A stretch of DNA of 64,000 bases from Arcicella aurantiaca (GCF_003148625.1 NZ_QGGO01000013.1:1-64000); one strand, 5' to 3'. Numbered from the stretch's first letter, positions 16,262-26,095 are shown. Program-made: numbers and translations. Notes: generated by a model from the letters alone, not told the origin.

Positions 16262-16423
16262 TTATCAGTTATCAGTTATCAGTTATCAGTCATCAGTACA
16301 ATAGACTTCTATTGTTACGTCTTCTCAATAACCATTTTTAATAAAACTAATAAGCAATCTTCATTATCAGCTATCAATTATGACTTATGGATAACTGATA
16401 ACTGATAACTGATAACTGCCTAC
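16262..16423. repeat. Inverted TTATCAG arrays between accB and accC
   Basis: Four copies of TTATCAG at 16262-16289 face four complementary copies at 16391-16418, so the transcript could form a long stem. The right end reads CTAC at 16420-16423 (GTAG on the minus strand), whose TAG is the accB stop codon. The element sits inside a conserved operon. Related TTATCAGTAAACAG copies are at 43172-43257. Confidence 0.8.
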
Positions 16424-16887
16424 TGTTCTACAACAAAAAGTGGTTGGTCAAATTCAACTGGAGTTGCGTTTTCAACCAAAACTTCAACAATTTTTCCTGA
16501 GATTTCAGCTTCGATTTCATTAAACAATTTCATTGCTTCAATGATACAAACTGTTTTCCCTTTCGAAATTTCTGTTCCAATTTCTACAAATGAAGCCTTA
16601 TCTGGTCCAGCTGAACGATAGAATGTTCCAATCATTGGAGATTTGATAGTTACTCTGTTTGAAGCCACAGGAGCAGCAACTGGTGCAGCAACAGGACTTG
16701 CAGGAGCAGCGGCTACCGCAACTGGTGCAGCAGCGACAACTGGAGCAGCGACTGCTACTTGTTGTACTACTGGAGCAACGCCATATCTTTTTACAGATAA
16801 TTTCAATTCTGAGGTTTCAATATTTACCTCATCAAGCGTTGACTGTGCAATAAAGTCAAGGAGTTTTTGGATTTCTTTATTTTCCAT
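16420..16887 (-). CDS. accB: Acetyl-CoA carboxylase biotin carboxyl carrier protein AccB
   Basis: 155 aa. N-terminal helical region to about 35, an Ala/Pro/Val-rich flexible linker (36-78), then a biotinyl domain (79-155) with Lys120 in [15 protein letters not shown] as the biotin attachment site. Works with AccC and with AccA/AccD, which are not in this window. The Ala-Pro linker creates long spurious open frames on the other strand. Between efp and accC on the minus strand. Confidence 0.96.
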   Translation of the reverse strand: MENKEIQKLLDFIAQSTLDEVNIETSELKLSVKRYGVAPVVQQVAVAAPVVAAAPVAVAAAPASPVAAPVAAPVASNRVTIKSPMIGTFYRSAGPDKASFVEIGTEISKGKTVCIIEAMKLFNEIEAEISGKIVEVLVENATPVEFDQPLFVVEQ

Positions 16888-16976
16888 GTTCTTATTTTAG
16901 GGGTTAGATATTAGGTGTTGGGTATTAGCGATAGGCGAAAAACCTAAAACCTGATACCTAACAGCCAATACCTCAA

Positions 16977-17540
16977 TTATTTAACTCTTTCTACGTACTC
17001 ATAAGTACGAGTATCTACTTTAATTTTTTCGTCTTGTTGGATGAATAATGGTACAGTAATCGTTGCTCCTGTTTCTACGGTTGCAGGTTTTTTAGGAGCG
17101 TTGGCTGTATCCCCTTTAATTCCATGTTCTGTATAAGTTACTACTAACTCAACAAACATTGGCATTTCGCAAGAAATTGGCAAATCTGTTTCTGTATTGA
17201 TAAGAATCTCAACTTCTTGACCTTCTTTCATCAAGTCCGAAGCCTCAACCATTTCTTTATTAACGGTGATTTGTTCAAACGTTTCAATATCCATAAAAGT
17301 AAAACCAAACTCTTCTGCATAAAGATATTGAAAAGCACGACGTTCTACACGTACAGGGTAAATTGTTACGCCTGAGTTGAAGGTATTGTCAATTACTTTT
17401 CCAGAAGTTAATGACTTCAACTTTGTTCTCACAAAGGCTGGACCTTTTCCTGGTTTTACATGAAGGAATTCAATAATTGAAAACAAATCGTTGTTGTATT
17501 TAATTACTAATCCGTTTTTAATGTCTGCGGTATTTGCCAT
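16977..17540 (-). CDS. efp: Elongation factor P
   Basis: 187 aa. Relieves ribosome stalling at proline runs. Three beta-barrel domains; the domain I tip loop is HVKPGKGPAFVRTK with Lys32 in the position that is modified in other bacteria. The C-terminal YVERVK region ends the OB-fold. Sits between fabH and accB, the usual neighbourhood in Bacteroidota. Confidence 0.96.
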   Translation of the reverse strand: MANTADIKNGLVIKYNNDLFSIIEFLHVKPGKGPAFVRTKLKSLTSGKVIDNTFNSGVTIYPVRVERRAFQYLYAEEFGFTFMDIETFEQITVNKEMVEASDLMKEGQEVEILINTETDLPISCEMPMFVELVVTYTEHGIKGDTANAPKKPATVETGATITVPLFIQQDEKIKVDTRTYEYVERVK

Positions 17541-17638
17541 TTCTGTTTATTAATTTAATTGAGAATTAGTCTTTCCTAAATGCTCAATTTTCTATTTTGT
17601 TCTATTTTAATGTTGTATCATGACTGAATTTCAATCAC

Positions 17639-18628
17639 TTATATCGCCCATTTCAAGTAAATACTTCCCCAAGTAAATCCACCACCAAAGGCAGCCAAGA
17701 TTAAATTATCTCCTTTTTTCAATTGAGACTCATAATCCCACAAACACAATGGTATAGTTGCAGCGGTTGTATTTCCGTATTTCTGAATGGTCATCATTAC
17801 TTTTTCTGGCCCTACTCCCATTCTATTTGCCGTTGCGTCAATAATACGTTTATTGGCTTGGTGTGGTACTAAGAATGAAATATCATCGCCTGTCAAGTTG
17901 TTTCTTTCCATAATTTCTGCCGAAACATCTGCCATTCTGGTTACAGCAAATTTGAAAACTGCTTGACCTTCTTGATGGATATAATGCCATCTATTATCAA
18001 TTGTTTCGTGAGTTGGCGGATAGGCACTACCACCCGCTTTTTGAATCAAGTGATTTGCTCCTGCTCCGTCTGACTTTAGAATGAAATCTTGAATACCAAG
18101 TCCTTCATAATTAGCTTCTAATAAAACAGCTCCTGCTCCATCGCCAAAAAGTACACAAGTAGTACGGTCTGTATAATCAACAATTGACGACATTTTATCC
18201 GCACCTACTACTACTACTTTTTTGTAACGCCCTGATTCTATGAACATTGCTCCTGTTGTAAGGGCATTCAAAAAACCAGAACACGCCGCCGCAATGTCAT
18301 AAGAACCCACTTGTGGAATACCTACGGCATTTGCAATGATATTGGCTGTTGCAGGGAAAAAATGGTCGGGTGAAATAGTGGCACAAATTAGCAAATCTAT
18401 TTCTTCGGGATTTGTATTGGTTTTAGCTAATAAGCCTTTAACCGCCTCTATTGCCATTACAGATGTTCCTTTCCCTTCTCCTTTTAAAATATGACGTTGT
18501 TTTATTCCCGTTCGAGAAGTTATCCATTCGTCATTGGTATCAACAAGTTTGGCAAGGTCAGCATTCGTAAGAATATCTTCGGGAACGTATCCCTGTACGC
18601 CTGTAATTGCAGCAGTAATTTTGGTCAT
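17639..18628 (-). CDS. fabH: Beta-ketoacyl-ACP synthase III FabH
   Basis: 329 aa. Starts fatty acid synthesis by condensing acetyl-CoA (or a branched primer) with malonyl-ACP. Catalytic triad: Cys116 in [10 protein letters not shown], His in [10 protein letters not shown], Asn in [12 protein letters not shown]. Full length. Lies between plsX and efp on the minus strand; the gap to plsX is an inverted repeat array. Confidence 0.97.
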   Translation of the reverse strand: MTKITAAITGVQGYVPEDILTNADLAKLVDTNDEWITSRTGIKQRHILKGEGKGTSVMAIEAVKGLLAKTNTNPEEIDLLICATISPDHFFPATANIIANAVGIPQVGSYDIAAACSGFLNALTTGAMFIESGRYKKVVVVGADKMSSIVDYTDRTTCVLFGDGAGAVLLEANYEGLGIQDFILKSDGAGANHLIQKAGGSAYPPTHETIDNRWHYIHQEGQAVFKFAVTRMADVSAEIMERNNLTGDDISFLVPHQANKRIIDATANRMGVGPEKVMMTIQKYGNTTAATIPLCLWDYESQLKKGDNLILAAFGGGFTWGSIYLKWAI

Positions 18629-18640
18629 ATTTTTTAGGGG

Positions 18641-18722
18641 TTAGGGATTAGGGGTTAGGGATTAGGGGTAAGAGTTGGGCAATATACCCTAATCCCTAAC
18701 CCCTAATCCCTAATCCCCAACC
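18641..18722. repeat. Inverted GGGGTTAGGGATTA arrays between plsX and fabH
   Basis: Copies of AGGGGTTAGGGATT (18641-18672) face their complement CCCTAATCCCTAACCCC (18689-18722). On the minus strand the plsX stop reads AGT TAG GGG TTG GGG, so the repeat begins at the stop codon. Shorter relatives follow the stop codons near 6866, 11548 and 62503 and occur at 16893-16970. Confidence 0.8.
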
Positions 18723-18723
18723 C

Positions 18724-19662
18724 CTAACTTAATGCTTCTTTAATTTTTTCAGTAACTTTTGATTCAACCACCTTACGGCAAAGATGAACCATATTTTTTG
18801 CCGCCGTTGCCGACGACGAACCATGGGCAATTATGACATTTCCGTTTACCCCAATTATCGGACTGCCACCCACAGCTTCGTAATTTGTTTTATCCAAAAA
18901 CTCGTCTCTAATTCCTCTATCTTTCATAATTCCGTACAGAGACTCGCCCATTTTAAGGAGAATATTTCCTGTAAAACCATCTGTTACGATAACATCTGCT
19001 TTTCCTTTGAAAAAGTCTTTTCCTTCAATATTTCCAATAAAATTAATGGAAGTATTTTCTTTCATTAATTTATAAGCTTGTTGAGCTACCAATGAACCTT
19101 TCTCTTCTTCTTCTCCGATATTCATCAAAGCAACTCTTGGCGTATCAATACCCATCGTTGCTTCTGCATAAATAGAACCTAAGACACCAAATTGAGCAAG
19201 CATTTCTGGCTTCACGTCGGCATTTGCACCAATGTCTAAAATAACGGCTAATTTACCATCTATTTGTGGTGCAAAACCTGCAATTGGTGGACGTTGAACA
19301 CCTTCAATTGTTTTAATTGAGAACAAAGAACCAACCATCATTGCACCTGTATTTCCTGCTGATGCAAAAACGTCTATCTCGCCTGTCTTTAAAAGTTTAA
19401 ACCCAACTCCGATACTGGAATTGGGTTTAGATTGTAATGCTCTAACAGGGTGTTCACCCATTTCAATAGTCTCATTTGCTTCAACGATTTCAATGTTAGT
19501 CCCTTTATAGTTCTGATTATCAATTATTTGCTGAATATCCTGTACATTACCTATCAATACGATGGTAGTGTCAGCAGGTATTTCGTTAGCTGCTAAAATA
19601 ATTCCTTCTACGATTGCCTTGGGAGCAAAATCTCCGCCCATTGCATCAATACCTATCTTCAT
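18724..19662 (-). CDS. plsX: Phosphate acyltransferase PlsX
   Basis: 312 aa from ATG 19662 (MKIGIDAMGGDFAP, the family N-terminus); the earlier start at 19695 adds an unrelated tail. Makes acyl-phosphate from acyl-ACP for phospholipid synthesis. Further motifs: DVFASAGNTGAMM, DIGANADVKPEML, VTDGFTGNILLK. Between rpmF and fabH, the standard order. Confidence 0.96.
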   Translation of the reverse strand: MKIGIDAMGGDFAPKAIVEGIILAANEIPADTTIVLIGNVQDIQQIIDNQNYKGTNIEIVEANETIEMGEHPVRALQSKPNSSIGVGFKLLKTGEIDVFASAGNTGAMMVGSLFSIKTIEGVQRPPIAGFAPQIDGKLAVILDIGANADVKPEMLAQFGVLGSIYAEATMGIDTPRVALMNIGEEEEKGSLVAQQAYKLMKENTSINFIGNIEGKDFFKGKADVIVTDGFTGNILLKMGESLYGIMKDRGIRDEFLDKTNYEAVGGSPIIGVNGNVIIAHGSSSATAAKNMVHLCRKVVESKVTEKIKEALS

Positions 19663-19740
19663 TAATATATTTTTCTGGTTAAACAATCTGACCACAAAAA
19701 TAATAGTTTATGAAGTGTTAAACAGTATTTTTTCGTAAAA

Positions 19741-19791
19741 ATAGTTTCAAAGTTTGAGTTTATTTTAAAATATCTCAATCTTTGAAACTAT
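19741..19791. terminator. Large hairpin between rpmF and plsX
   Basis: The 18 bases 19741-19758 (ATAGTTTCAAAGTTTGAG) are complementary to 19774-19791 with one mismatch. It may end the rpmF transcript or act as a processing site; A/T-rich flanks but no clean T-run. The remaining gap (19663-19922) shows nothing else. Confidence 0.5.
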
Positions 19792-19922
19792 CAGGATGTT
19801 ATTGTTATAATGTTCAAAACACAGATTATAATGCCTCATTTTAAGCTAATTTGATTTATATCAATTTATTCAAAATGTAACATTTTATCTGGAAATGAGT
19901 ATTAATCAATAGTTAGTGTTAC

Positions 19923-20117
19923 TTATACTTGAGCAGCGTAGCCTTCAACTACCATTTTGCCTTTGTACATAAGATTTCCTTCAAATACGTGAGCACGGTG
20001 ACGTAAGTGAATTTCGCCAGTTGTCGGGTCAGTAGTGATGGTTTTTGGAGTTCCAAAGTCGTGTGAACGTCTTTTATCTCTACGAGTCGTCGAGTGTCTG
20101 CGTTTAGGATGTGCCAT
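19923..20117 (-). CDS. rpmF: Ribosomal protein L32
   Basis: 64 aa. MAHPKRRHSTTRRDKRRSHD is the typical basic N-terminus. No CxxC zinc pair is present, so this is the zinc-independent form common in Bacteroidota. 42 bases downstream of the DUF177 gene, a pairing conserved across bacteria. Confidence 0.95.
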   Translation of the reverse strand: MAHPKRRHSTTRRDKRRSHDFGTPKTITTDPTTGEIHLRHRAHVFEGNLMYKGKMVVEGYAAQV

Positions 20118-20159
20118 TTCTTTATTTCCTTAATTTATGATTTCTATTTTTATTTAATA

Positions 20160-20849
20160 CTAATTTTCTCTTAATTTCATCAAAGCTGCCCAGCGTGGGT
20201 CAATTGCCTTGTCTGATTGCTCTTCAATTTCATCGTCTTCTTCATCTCCTTCTTTAATTGTTGAGTAAACTATCTCTCCTTCATCTTCTACCTCATCGTC
20301 GTTCCACTCAAAATCATCGTCATCGTCTCCAAAGTCAAAATTATCGTCATCATCTTCTTCTTCCTCATCAAAATCTTCCTCTTCGTATTCGTCTTCAAAC
20401 TTTTTCATCAGACTTTCATACGTAACTTCGTCATGCGTAAATCTTGGATGTAATTTCTTTATCGGAATTTGTAAACCAATAAAATCAAAAACATCTTGAG
20501 CAACGTTGATATACTGTGTATTACGGTCAATCAACATCAATTCTTCTGTAATTTCTTCGGTACGGTCAGAGAATTTTAAAATCATTTTCTGAGTAATATC
20601 GAATGGAAAATCAAATGTATCCAAACTACGGTCACAAGTTAGTTCTACACTACCAACTATTTTGTAAACCATCTGAATCATCGTTTCACTTTTATCTAAA
20701 ACGACAGTAGCTTTGAAATTCCCTTTAGAAATTAAATCTTGTTCAAGTGCTACAAAAAAATCATCACCGCCTTCAAATTCATGCAAATGTTGCTTGTTTT
20801 CGAGGCGAAAGATGTCAATTTTATAAGTATTTAAGATGCTCTTTTTCAC
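20160..20849 (-). CDS. DUF177 (YceD) family protein with acidic tail
   Basis: 229 aa, GTG start at 20849; no in-frame ATG lies near. The conserved region (40-140) includes VELTCDRSLDTFDFPFDI. The C-terminal third (about 150-205) is an extreme Asp/Glu run, then DPRWAALMKLREN, the usual YceD ending. YceD-type proteins are linked to rpmF and to 23S rRNA or ribosome maturation. First gene of the lipid/translation cluster, preceded by a TAATTTTG -7 box. Confidence 0.85.
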   Translation of the reverse strand: MKKSILNTYKIDIFRLENKQHLHEFEGGDDFFVALEQDLISKGNFKATVVLDKSETMIQMVYKIVGSVELTCDRSLDTFDFPFDITQKMILKFSDRTEEITEELMLIDRNTQYINVAQDVFDFIGLQIPIKKLHPRFTHDEVTYESLMKKFEDEYEEEDFDEEEEDDDDNFDFGDDDDDFEWNDDEVEDEGEIVYSTIKEGDEEDDEIEEQSDKAIDPRWAALMKLREN

Positions 20850-20870
20850 AGACTTTCATTGAAAAGACTG

Positions 20871-20878
20871 CAAAATTA
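20871..20878 (-). promoter_or_regulatory. -7 box of the DUF177-rpmF cluster
   Basis: The minus strand reads TAATTTTG, matching TAnnTTTG, 22 bases before the GTG start. The -33 region is a T/C tract rather than TTTG. Confidence 0.45.
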
Positions 20879-20964
20879 GTGAGTTTTTTTTAGAAAGAAA
20901 AGGATTGTTTTAAATATTACTTACAAGTTGTTGGTTATTAGTAGTTTGGAGTATGTCCATATAC

Positions 20965-21058
20965 GCACAAAAAGTGTTCGTTTTCGTACACTTTCCACAA
21001 ACCACCACTCTTCAATTCACTAAAAATCAAACACTTACCTTTTTGGCATAGCATTAGA
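20965..21058 (+). promoter_or_regulatory. Operator palindrome plus sigma-54-like -24 box, upstream of ABC permease 1
   Basis: AAAGTGT (20971-20977) and ACACTTT (20988-20994) form an inverted repeat centred at 20982.5. TTGGCATAGCATTAG follows with its GG at 21045-21046. Read on the minus strand, the operator nearly matches the sequence at 35992-36018. The spacing from operator centre to GG is about 63 bases at both loci. The -12 part (TAGA) is weak. Confidence 0.5.
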
Positions 21059-21137
21059 CTATTTATTAGTACAAAGAAAAATTTGTTTCAAAAAAGCAGA
21101 AAAATTCCTTTAACCCTGCTATTTAATCTCTGATAAG

Positions 21138-23543
21138 ATGTTACAGAATTATTTAAAAATCGCACTCAGAAACCTTCTTAGAAATAAGGTTTATTCATTT
21201 ATCAATATTGCTGGATTGGCTGTTGGTATGGCAGTGGCTATGCTTATTGGACTTTGGATATATGATGAAGTATCTGCTAATAAACACCATAAAAATTACG
21301 AAACCCTTTATCAGGTAAAAATGCACCAAACTTTTGACGGGCATCGTGGCACGCAGGACGCACTTCCATTTCCAATTGGTGTAGAATTGAAAACTAAATA
21401 TCCTGATTTTAAAGGAGTAGCTATGTGCGACTGGGGTTCAAAAAGCTCATTGGTATTGGGGACAAAAAAACTATTGAAAGAAGGACATTTTTTGGGCGAA
21501 GATGGTGTGGATATGTTTTCTTTAAATATCCTCAAAGGAGATAAAAACCCTTTACACGACCCGTATTCAATTGTTTTGACTGACGAAACAGCAAAAGCCT
21601 TTTTTGGCGATGAAAACCCAATCGGGAAAGTATTAAAATTTGATAATAAAACAGATGTAAAAGTAACTGCCGTTGTAGCAAAACAACCACATAATAGCAC
21701 CTTAAAATTTGATTTTTTATTGCCTTGGCAATTACAAGTGAGCATTTATCCTTGGATGAAGAACCAAGATACGGAATGGGGCAATAATTCATATCAAACT
21801 TTTGTGCAATTACGTCCAGAAGCAAATGAGGCGAATGTTAATGCCAAAGTAAAAGAGTTGGTACGTAGCCATTTCAAAGACGATAAGTTGATGTTCAACA
21901 CTATTAAACCTGAAATATTTATTCATCCAATGGCTAAATGGAGACTCTATTCTGAGTTTGAAAACGGGGTAAATACAGGCGGATTCATTAAATATGTGCG
22001 TTTATTTGGAATTTTGGGGCTTTTAGTTTTGGTAATTGCCTGTATTAATTTTATGAATTTAAGCACCGCTCGTTCTGAAAAAAGAGCCAAAGAAGTAGGA
22101 ATCCGCAAGGCTGTGGGTTCGGTACGAGAACAATTAATTGGGCAGTTTCTGAGTGAGTCGCTCATGATTTCCTTCTTTGCTTTCTTATTTGCTTTGGTTT
22201 TGGTTAGTTTATCTCTACCGTTCTTCAACACGCTGACCGAAAAGGAAATGAGTTTGCAACTGAACAATCCTCTTTTCTGGACGATTATGATTGCATTTAC
22301 CATTTTAACGGGCTTATTAGCGGGAAGTTACCCAGCGTTTTATCTATCGGCATTCAATCCTGTACGGGTACTCAAAGGAAATCTGCACGTAGGAAGGGGA
22401 AGTTCATTGCCTCGTAAGGTTTTAGTAGTGGTTCAATTTGCGTGTTCGGTCATTTTGATGATAGGTACTATCATTATTTATCAGCAAGTAAGTCATGGTA
22501 AAGACCGCCCCGTTGGATTTACGACAAAAGGCTTAATATCAATCAGTTGGACAGAAGATATTGATAAACATCATGAAGCAATTCGCAATGAGTTAGTAAG
22601 TTCTGGAGCAGCAACTTCAATTACAAAAAGTAATTCAGAACCTACCCAAATTTGGAGTAACAACAGAGGCTGGGAATGGAAAGGAAGTCAACCAAATGAT
22701 AAAGGGGTAATTTTTTCAACCATTGCTACCAGTTACGACTACGTAAAAACAATGGGTATTAAAATGATTGCAGGAAGGGATTTTTCAGAAGAATTTGCCA
22801 GTGATTCCTTAGGCGTAATCTTAAATGAATCCGCCGTAAAACGCATGGGTTTAGATAAAAAAGGGATAGCAAATGCCATAGGCGAAACATTAAAATGGGG
22901 TAACAGTCCAAATCTGAAAGTGATTGGCGTAATTCCTGATATGCAAATGGAGTCTCCTTTCAGAAAAATAAACCCTTTAACTATTGTATTTAACAAAACT
23001 TGGGTAAATAAGTTAGTAGTTCGTCTCAACCCAAGTATGTCGGCTTCTGATGCTATCAATAAGATTAAACCAATTATTGAGAAATATAATCCTGGTTTTC
23101 CATTCGACTATCAATTTGCCGATGAACAATACGCTAAAAAGTTCAATTACGAAGAGTTGGTGGGCAATTTAGCGGCTATTGTTGCACTTTTGGCAATCTT
23201 CATTTCGTGTTTGGGTTTATTTGGCTTAGCGTCTTTCATGGCAGAACAACGTACCAAAGAAATTGGCGTGAGAAAGGTTTTGGGAGCGAGTGTATTAAAC
23301 CTTTGGCAACTACTTTCAAAAGACTTTGTAATGTTGGTACTCATTGCCTGCGGAATTGCTATGCCTATTGCCTATTATGCCATGAACGAATGGCTCAAAG
23401 ACTACGAATACAAGATAAATATTGGATTGGGAGTATTCGTTTTAGTGATAGTTGTTGCGGTGCTGATAACATTACTGACGGTGAGTTATCAAGCAATAAA
23501 AGCGGCAATTGCAAACCCTGTAAAATCATTGAGAACGGAGTAG
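21138..23543 (+). CDS. MacB/FtsX-type ABC transporter permease 1
   Basis: 801 aa, inner membrane. MLQNYLKIALRNLLRNKVYS then TM1 (about 20-40), a large periplasmic domain (MacB_PCD), three TM helices near 285-425, a second periplasmic domain, and a final FtsX block (about 680-801) with QRTKEIGVRKVLGASV. The doubled FtsX arrangement with four plus four helices is typical of Bacteroidota. It has no ATPase of its own and probably pairs with an ATPase such as that at 37651. Ends in TVSYQAIKAAIANPVKSLRT, the same tail as permease 2. Confidence 0.9.
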   Translation: MLQNYLKIALRNLLRNKVYSFINIAGLAVGMAVAMLIGLWIYDEVSANKHHKNYETLYQVKMHQTFDGHRGTQDALPFPIGVELKTKYPDFKGVAMCDWGSKSSLVLGTKKLLKEGHFLGEDGVDMFSLNILKGDKNPLHDPYSIVLTDETAKAFFGDENPIGKVLKFDNKTDVKVTAVVAKQPHNSTLKFDFLLPWQLQVSIYPWMKNQDTEWGNNSYQTFVQLRPEANEANVNAKVKELVRSHFKDDKLMFNTIKPEIFIHPMAKWRLYSEFENGVNTGGFIKYVRLFGILGLLVLVIACINFMNLSTARSEKRAKEVGIRKAVGSVREQLIGQFLSESLMISFFAFLFALVLVSLSLPFFNTLTEKEMSLQLNNPLFWTIMIAFTILTGLLAGSYPAFYLSAFNPVRVLKGNLHVGRGSSLPRKVLVVVQFACSVILMIGTIIIYQQVSHGKDRPVGFTTKGLISISWTEDIDKHHEAIRNELVSSGAATSITKSNSEPTQIWSNNRGWEWKGSQPNDKGVIFSTIATSYDYVKTMGIKMIAGRDFSEEFASDSLGVILNESAVKRMGLDKKGIANAIGETLKWGNSPNLKVIGVIPDMQMESPFRKINPLTIVFNKTWVNKLVVRLNPSMSASDAINKIKPIIEKYNPGFPFDYQFADEQYAKKFNYEELVGNLAAIVALLAIFISCLGLFGLASFMAEQRTKEIGVRKVLGASVLNLWQLLSKDFVMLVLIACGIAMPIAYYAMNEWLKDYEYKINIGLGVFVLVIVVAVLITLLTVSYQAIKAAIANPVKSLRTE

Positions 23544-23550
23544 ATATTAT

Positions 23551-23574
23551 AAGCGAAAAAGCGATTTGCGAATA
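23551..23574. repeat. AGCGAAAAGCGATTTGCG-type repeat, copy 2
   Basis: AAGCGAAAAAGCGATTTGCG between two permease genes, matching the complement of the repeat at 13533-13563. Confidence 0.5.
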
Positions 23575-23630
23575 ACACAATCGCCCGATAATTAACATTT
23601 AGCATATTCATCTTTCAAACATTGGATAAA

Positions 23631-26090
23631 ATGTTCAGCAATTATTTGAAAATAGCCATCAGAAATCTTCTGAAAAATAAAATTTATAGCCTCATTAATG
23701 TCGTTGGATTATCCATCGGCATTAGTGCTTGTTTGGTGATTTACTTAATTGTGAGTTTTGAATTTAGTTACGAAAACTTTCAACCCGAACGTGATAGAAT
23801 TTATCGAGTAACTTCTGGATTTAAAGGTTTAGATGGCAATTCTAATCAAAACGCTGGAATTTCCGCCCCCATTCCTTCGGCAATACGAAAGGACATTTCG
23901 GGCATAGAAAAAGTGGTTGGCTTTCATTCATTTTGGGGAAGTGTAATTGTTCCAACGAATAATCAGAACAAGAAAATTTTACCCAAAGATGAATCTGACA
24001 TTATTATTTGTGAACCTGAGTATTTTGATATTTTTCAATACGAATGGTTGCAAGGAAACCAAAAAATAGCCTTGCATTCGCCCAATGAAGTGGTTTTAAC
24101 GGATAAAAAAGTAGAGCAATATTTTGGTAAAATCCCGCTTGAACAAGCAATTGGTCGTAAACTTAATTACCAAGATTCTCTAATTGTTACTGTTGCGGGC
24201 GTGGTAAAATCCTTACCCAAAAATTCAGATTTTGCCTTTAATGATTTTATTTCTTTCAAAAGTATTGAACCTAAAAATTGGCGAAAAGATTTTGAGTTAG
24301 ACGAATGGACAAATACCAATTCCAGTTCTCAGGCTTTCATAAAACTTACCAAAGGAACAAATCCGAATAAAATTGTAGCACAATTTCCTACATTTTTATT
24401 GAAACATTTAGACCAAAAAGACCAATGGAATCACGGGCGTTCGTTGGGTCTTCAAGCTTTGACGGATGTACATTTCAATACAAAACTGCAAGGAAATTAT
24501 GGCAGAGTGGTTCATTTGCCCACTTTGTATATTCTCATGGGCGTTGCTATTTTTCTGTTGTTAATTGCCATTATCAATTTCATTAATTTATCGACGGCAC
24601 AGTCTATCAATCGGATTAAAGAAATTGGCGTTCGTAAAGTATTGGGAAGTAGCCGTAAAAGTCTCATACAACAGTTCATGATTGAGACTTTCGTTATTAC
24701 AACCGTAGCGGTTTCGTTATCAATTATTTTGGTTGAGCCTATTCTTTGGGCTTATCAAGATTTCATTCCTCCGAATCTCCATTTTAATATTTTACAACCT
24801 CAAATTATAGCTTTTTTGCTATTGGTGTTAATCATTACGGCAACATTTTCGGGACTTTACCCTGCTTGGATTATTTCGGCTTACAACCCGATTTCTTCTA
24901 TCAAAAATCAATTACCCAATGGACAAAACAGAGCCGTATTTCTTCGGAAATCGCTGATTACGTTTCAGTTTACCTTCTCACAAGTTTTCATTTTGGGAAC
25001 AATTGTAGTAGTTGCCCAAAGTCGTTTTTTGCTTAATAAAGACATGGGTTTTAAGAAAGATGCTATTGTATATTTTCCGACTGATTGGCGAGCGGATAAA
25101 GAGAAAAAGAGCGTTTTGATTGAAAAATTAAAGCAAATTCCAGCAGTAGAAGGAATTAGTGTTGGCGATGCTGCCGCAAGAGGTGGTTATTCGACGCAAA
25201 GAATAAAATATTTTAACGGAAAAAATGAAGTTGAATTAGACCCAAATCGTAGGTCGGTAGATGACAATTTTATTCCTTTATACGGACTAAAAATTATTGC
25301 AGGAACAAATATCAGCAAAAGCGATACCTCCAAAGATTTTGTGGTTAATGAGGCATTTGTAAAAGCAATGGGCTTGAAAAAACCACAAGATGCCATCGGA
25401 AAAATGTTGGGGTATTGGGACACCAAGGGAAATCCAATGAAATTTCCGATTGTGGGAGTTGTAGCAGATTTTCATTTTAGGTCTTTGCACAATGCCATTC
25501 AACCCCTTTTTATTGTTTCGCAACCAAAAGAAGCAGTCACGATAAATGTAAAATTTAGAAATGCCGAAGCAAATGCTAAAAATATGACTGCTGTTTTGGA
25601 TAAAATGAAAAAGGCTTACAATCAGGTTTATCCAGATAATGAAGTTGCTTTTCAGCCTCAATTTTTTGATGAAACGATTGCCAAATTTTACGAAAATGAA
25701 AAGAAAATGGCTCAACTTTTAAATAGTGCAACGGCAATTGCCATTCTAATATCTTGTTTAGGACTGTTTGGTTTAGCCACATTTGCCACCGCACAACGCA
25801 CCAAAGAAATTGGTATCAGAAAAGTTTTGGGAGCAAGCGTTAAGCAGATTGTAGGATTACTTTCTCAAGATTTTATCAAATTGGTCATTATTGCCATTTT
25901 CATTGCAAGTCCAATTGCCTATTATTTTATGAATGAATGGCTACAAGATTTTGCTTATAGAATCAATATTGAATGGTGGTTCTTTGCCTTAGCGGGAGTC
26001 ATTGCCATTATCATCGCTTTATTGACGGTGAGTTATCAAGCCATTAAAGCAGCCATTGCTAATCCTGTGAAGTCGTTACGGACGGAATAA
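23631..26090 (+). CDS. MacB/FtsX-type ABC transporter permease 2
   Basis: 819 aa from ATG 23631 (MFSNYLKIAIRNLLKNKIYS); a TTG nine bases earlier is less likely. Same architecture as permease 1, 87 bases downstream: N-terminal TM, MacB_PCD domain, TM block with NRIKEIGVRKVLGSSRKSL, second periplasmic domain, and a final FtsX block with QRTKEIGIRKVLGASV. The last 20 residues match permease 1, pointing to tandem duplication. Likely exports a peptide, lipid or drug; substrate unknown. Confidence 0.9.
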   Translation: MFSNYLKIAIRNLLKNKIYSLINVVGLSIGISACLVIYLIVSFEFSYENFQPERDRIYRVTSGFKGLDGNSNQNAGISAPIPSAIRKDISGIEKVVGFHSFWGSVIVPTNNQNKKILPKDESDIIICEPEYFDIFQYEWLQGNQKIALHSPNEVVLTDKKVEQYFGKIPLEQAIGRKLNYQDSLIVTVAGVVKSLPKNSDFAFNDFISFKSIEPKNWRKDFELDEWTNTNSSSQAFIKLTKGTNPNKIVAQFPTFLLKHLDQKDQWNHGRSLGLQALTDVHFNTKLQGNYGRVVHLPTLYILMGVAIFLLLIAIINFINLSTAQSINRIKEIGVRKVLGSSRKSLIQQFMIETFVITTVAVSLSIILVEPILWAYQDFIPPNLHFNILQPQIIAFLLLVLIITATFSGLYPAWIISAYNPISSIKNQLPNGQNRAVFLRKSLITFQFTFSQVFILGTIVVVAQSRFLLNKDMGFKKDAIVYFPTDWRADKEKKSVLIEKLKQIPAVEGISVGDAAARGGYSTQRIKYFNGKNEVELDPNRRSVDDNFIPLYGLKIIAGTNISKSDTSKDFVVNEAFVKAMGLKKPQDAIGKMLGYWDTKGNPMKFPIVGVVADFHFRSLHNAIQPLFIVSQPKEAVTINVKFRNAEANAKNMTAVLDKMKKAYNQVYPDNEVAFQPQFFDETIAKFYENEKKMAQLLNSATAIAILISCLGLFGLATFATAQRTKEIGIRKVLGASVKQIVGLLSQDFIKLVIIAIFIASPIAYYFMNEWLQDFAYRINIEWWFFALAGVIAIIIALLTVSYQAIKAAIANPVKSLRTE

Positions 26091-26095
26091 TTAAT

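Noticed and set aside
16643-16900. Ala/Thr/Gly-rich reading frame on the plus strand
   Set aside because: Shadow of the Ala-Pro linker of accB on the other strand.
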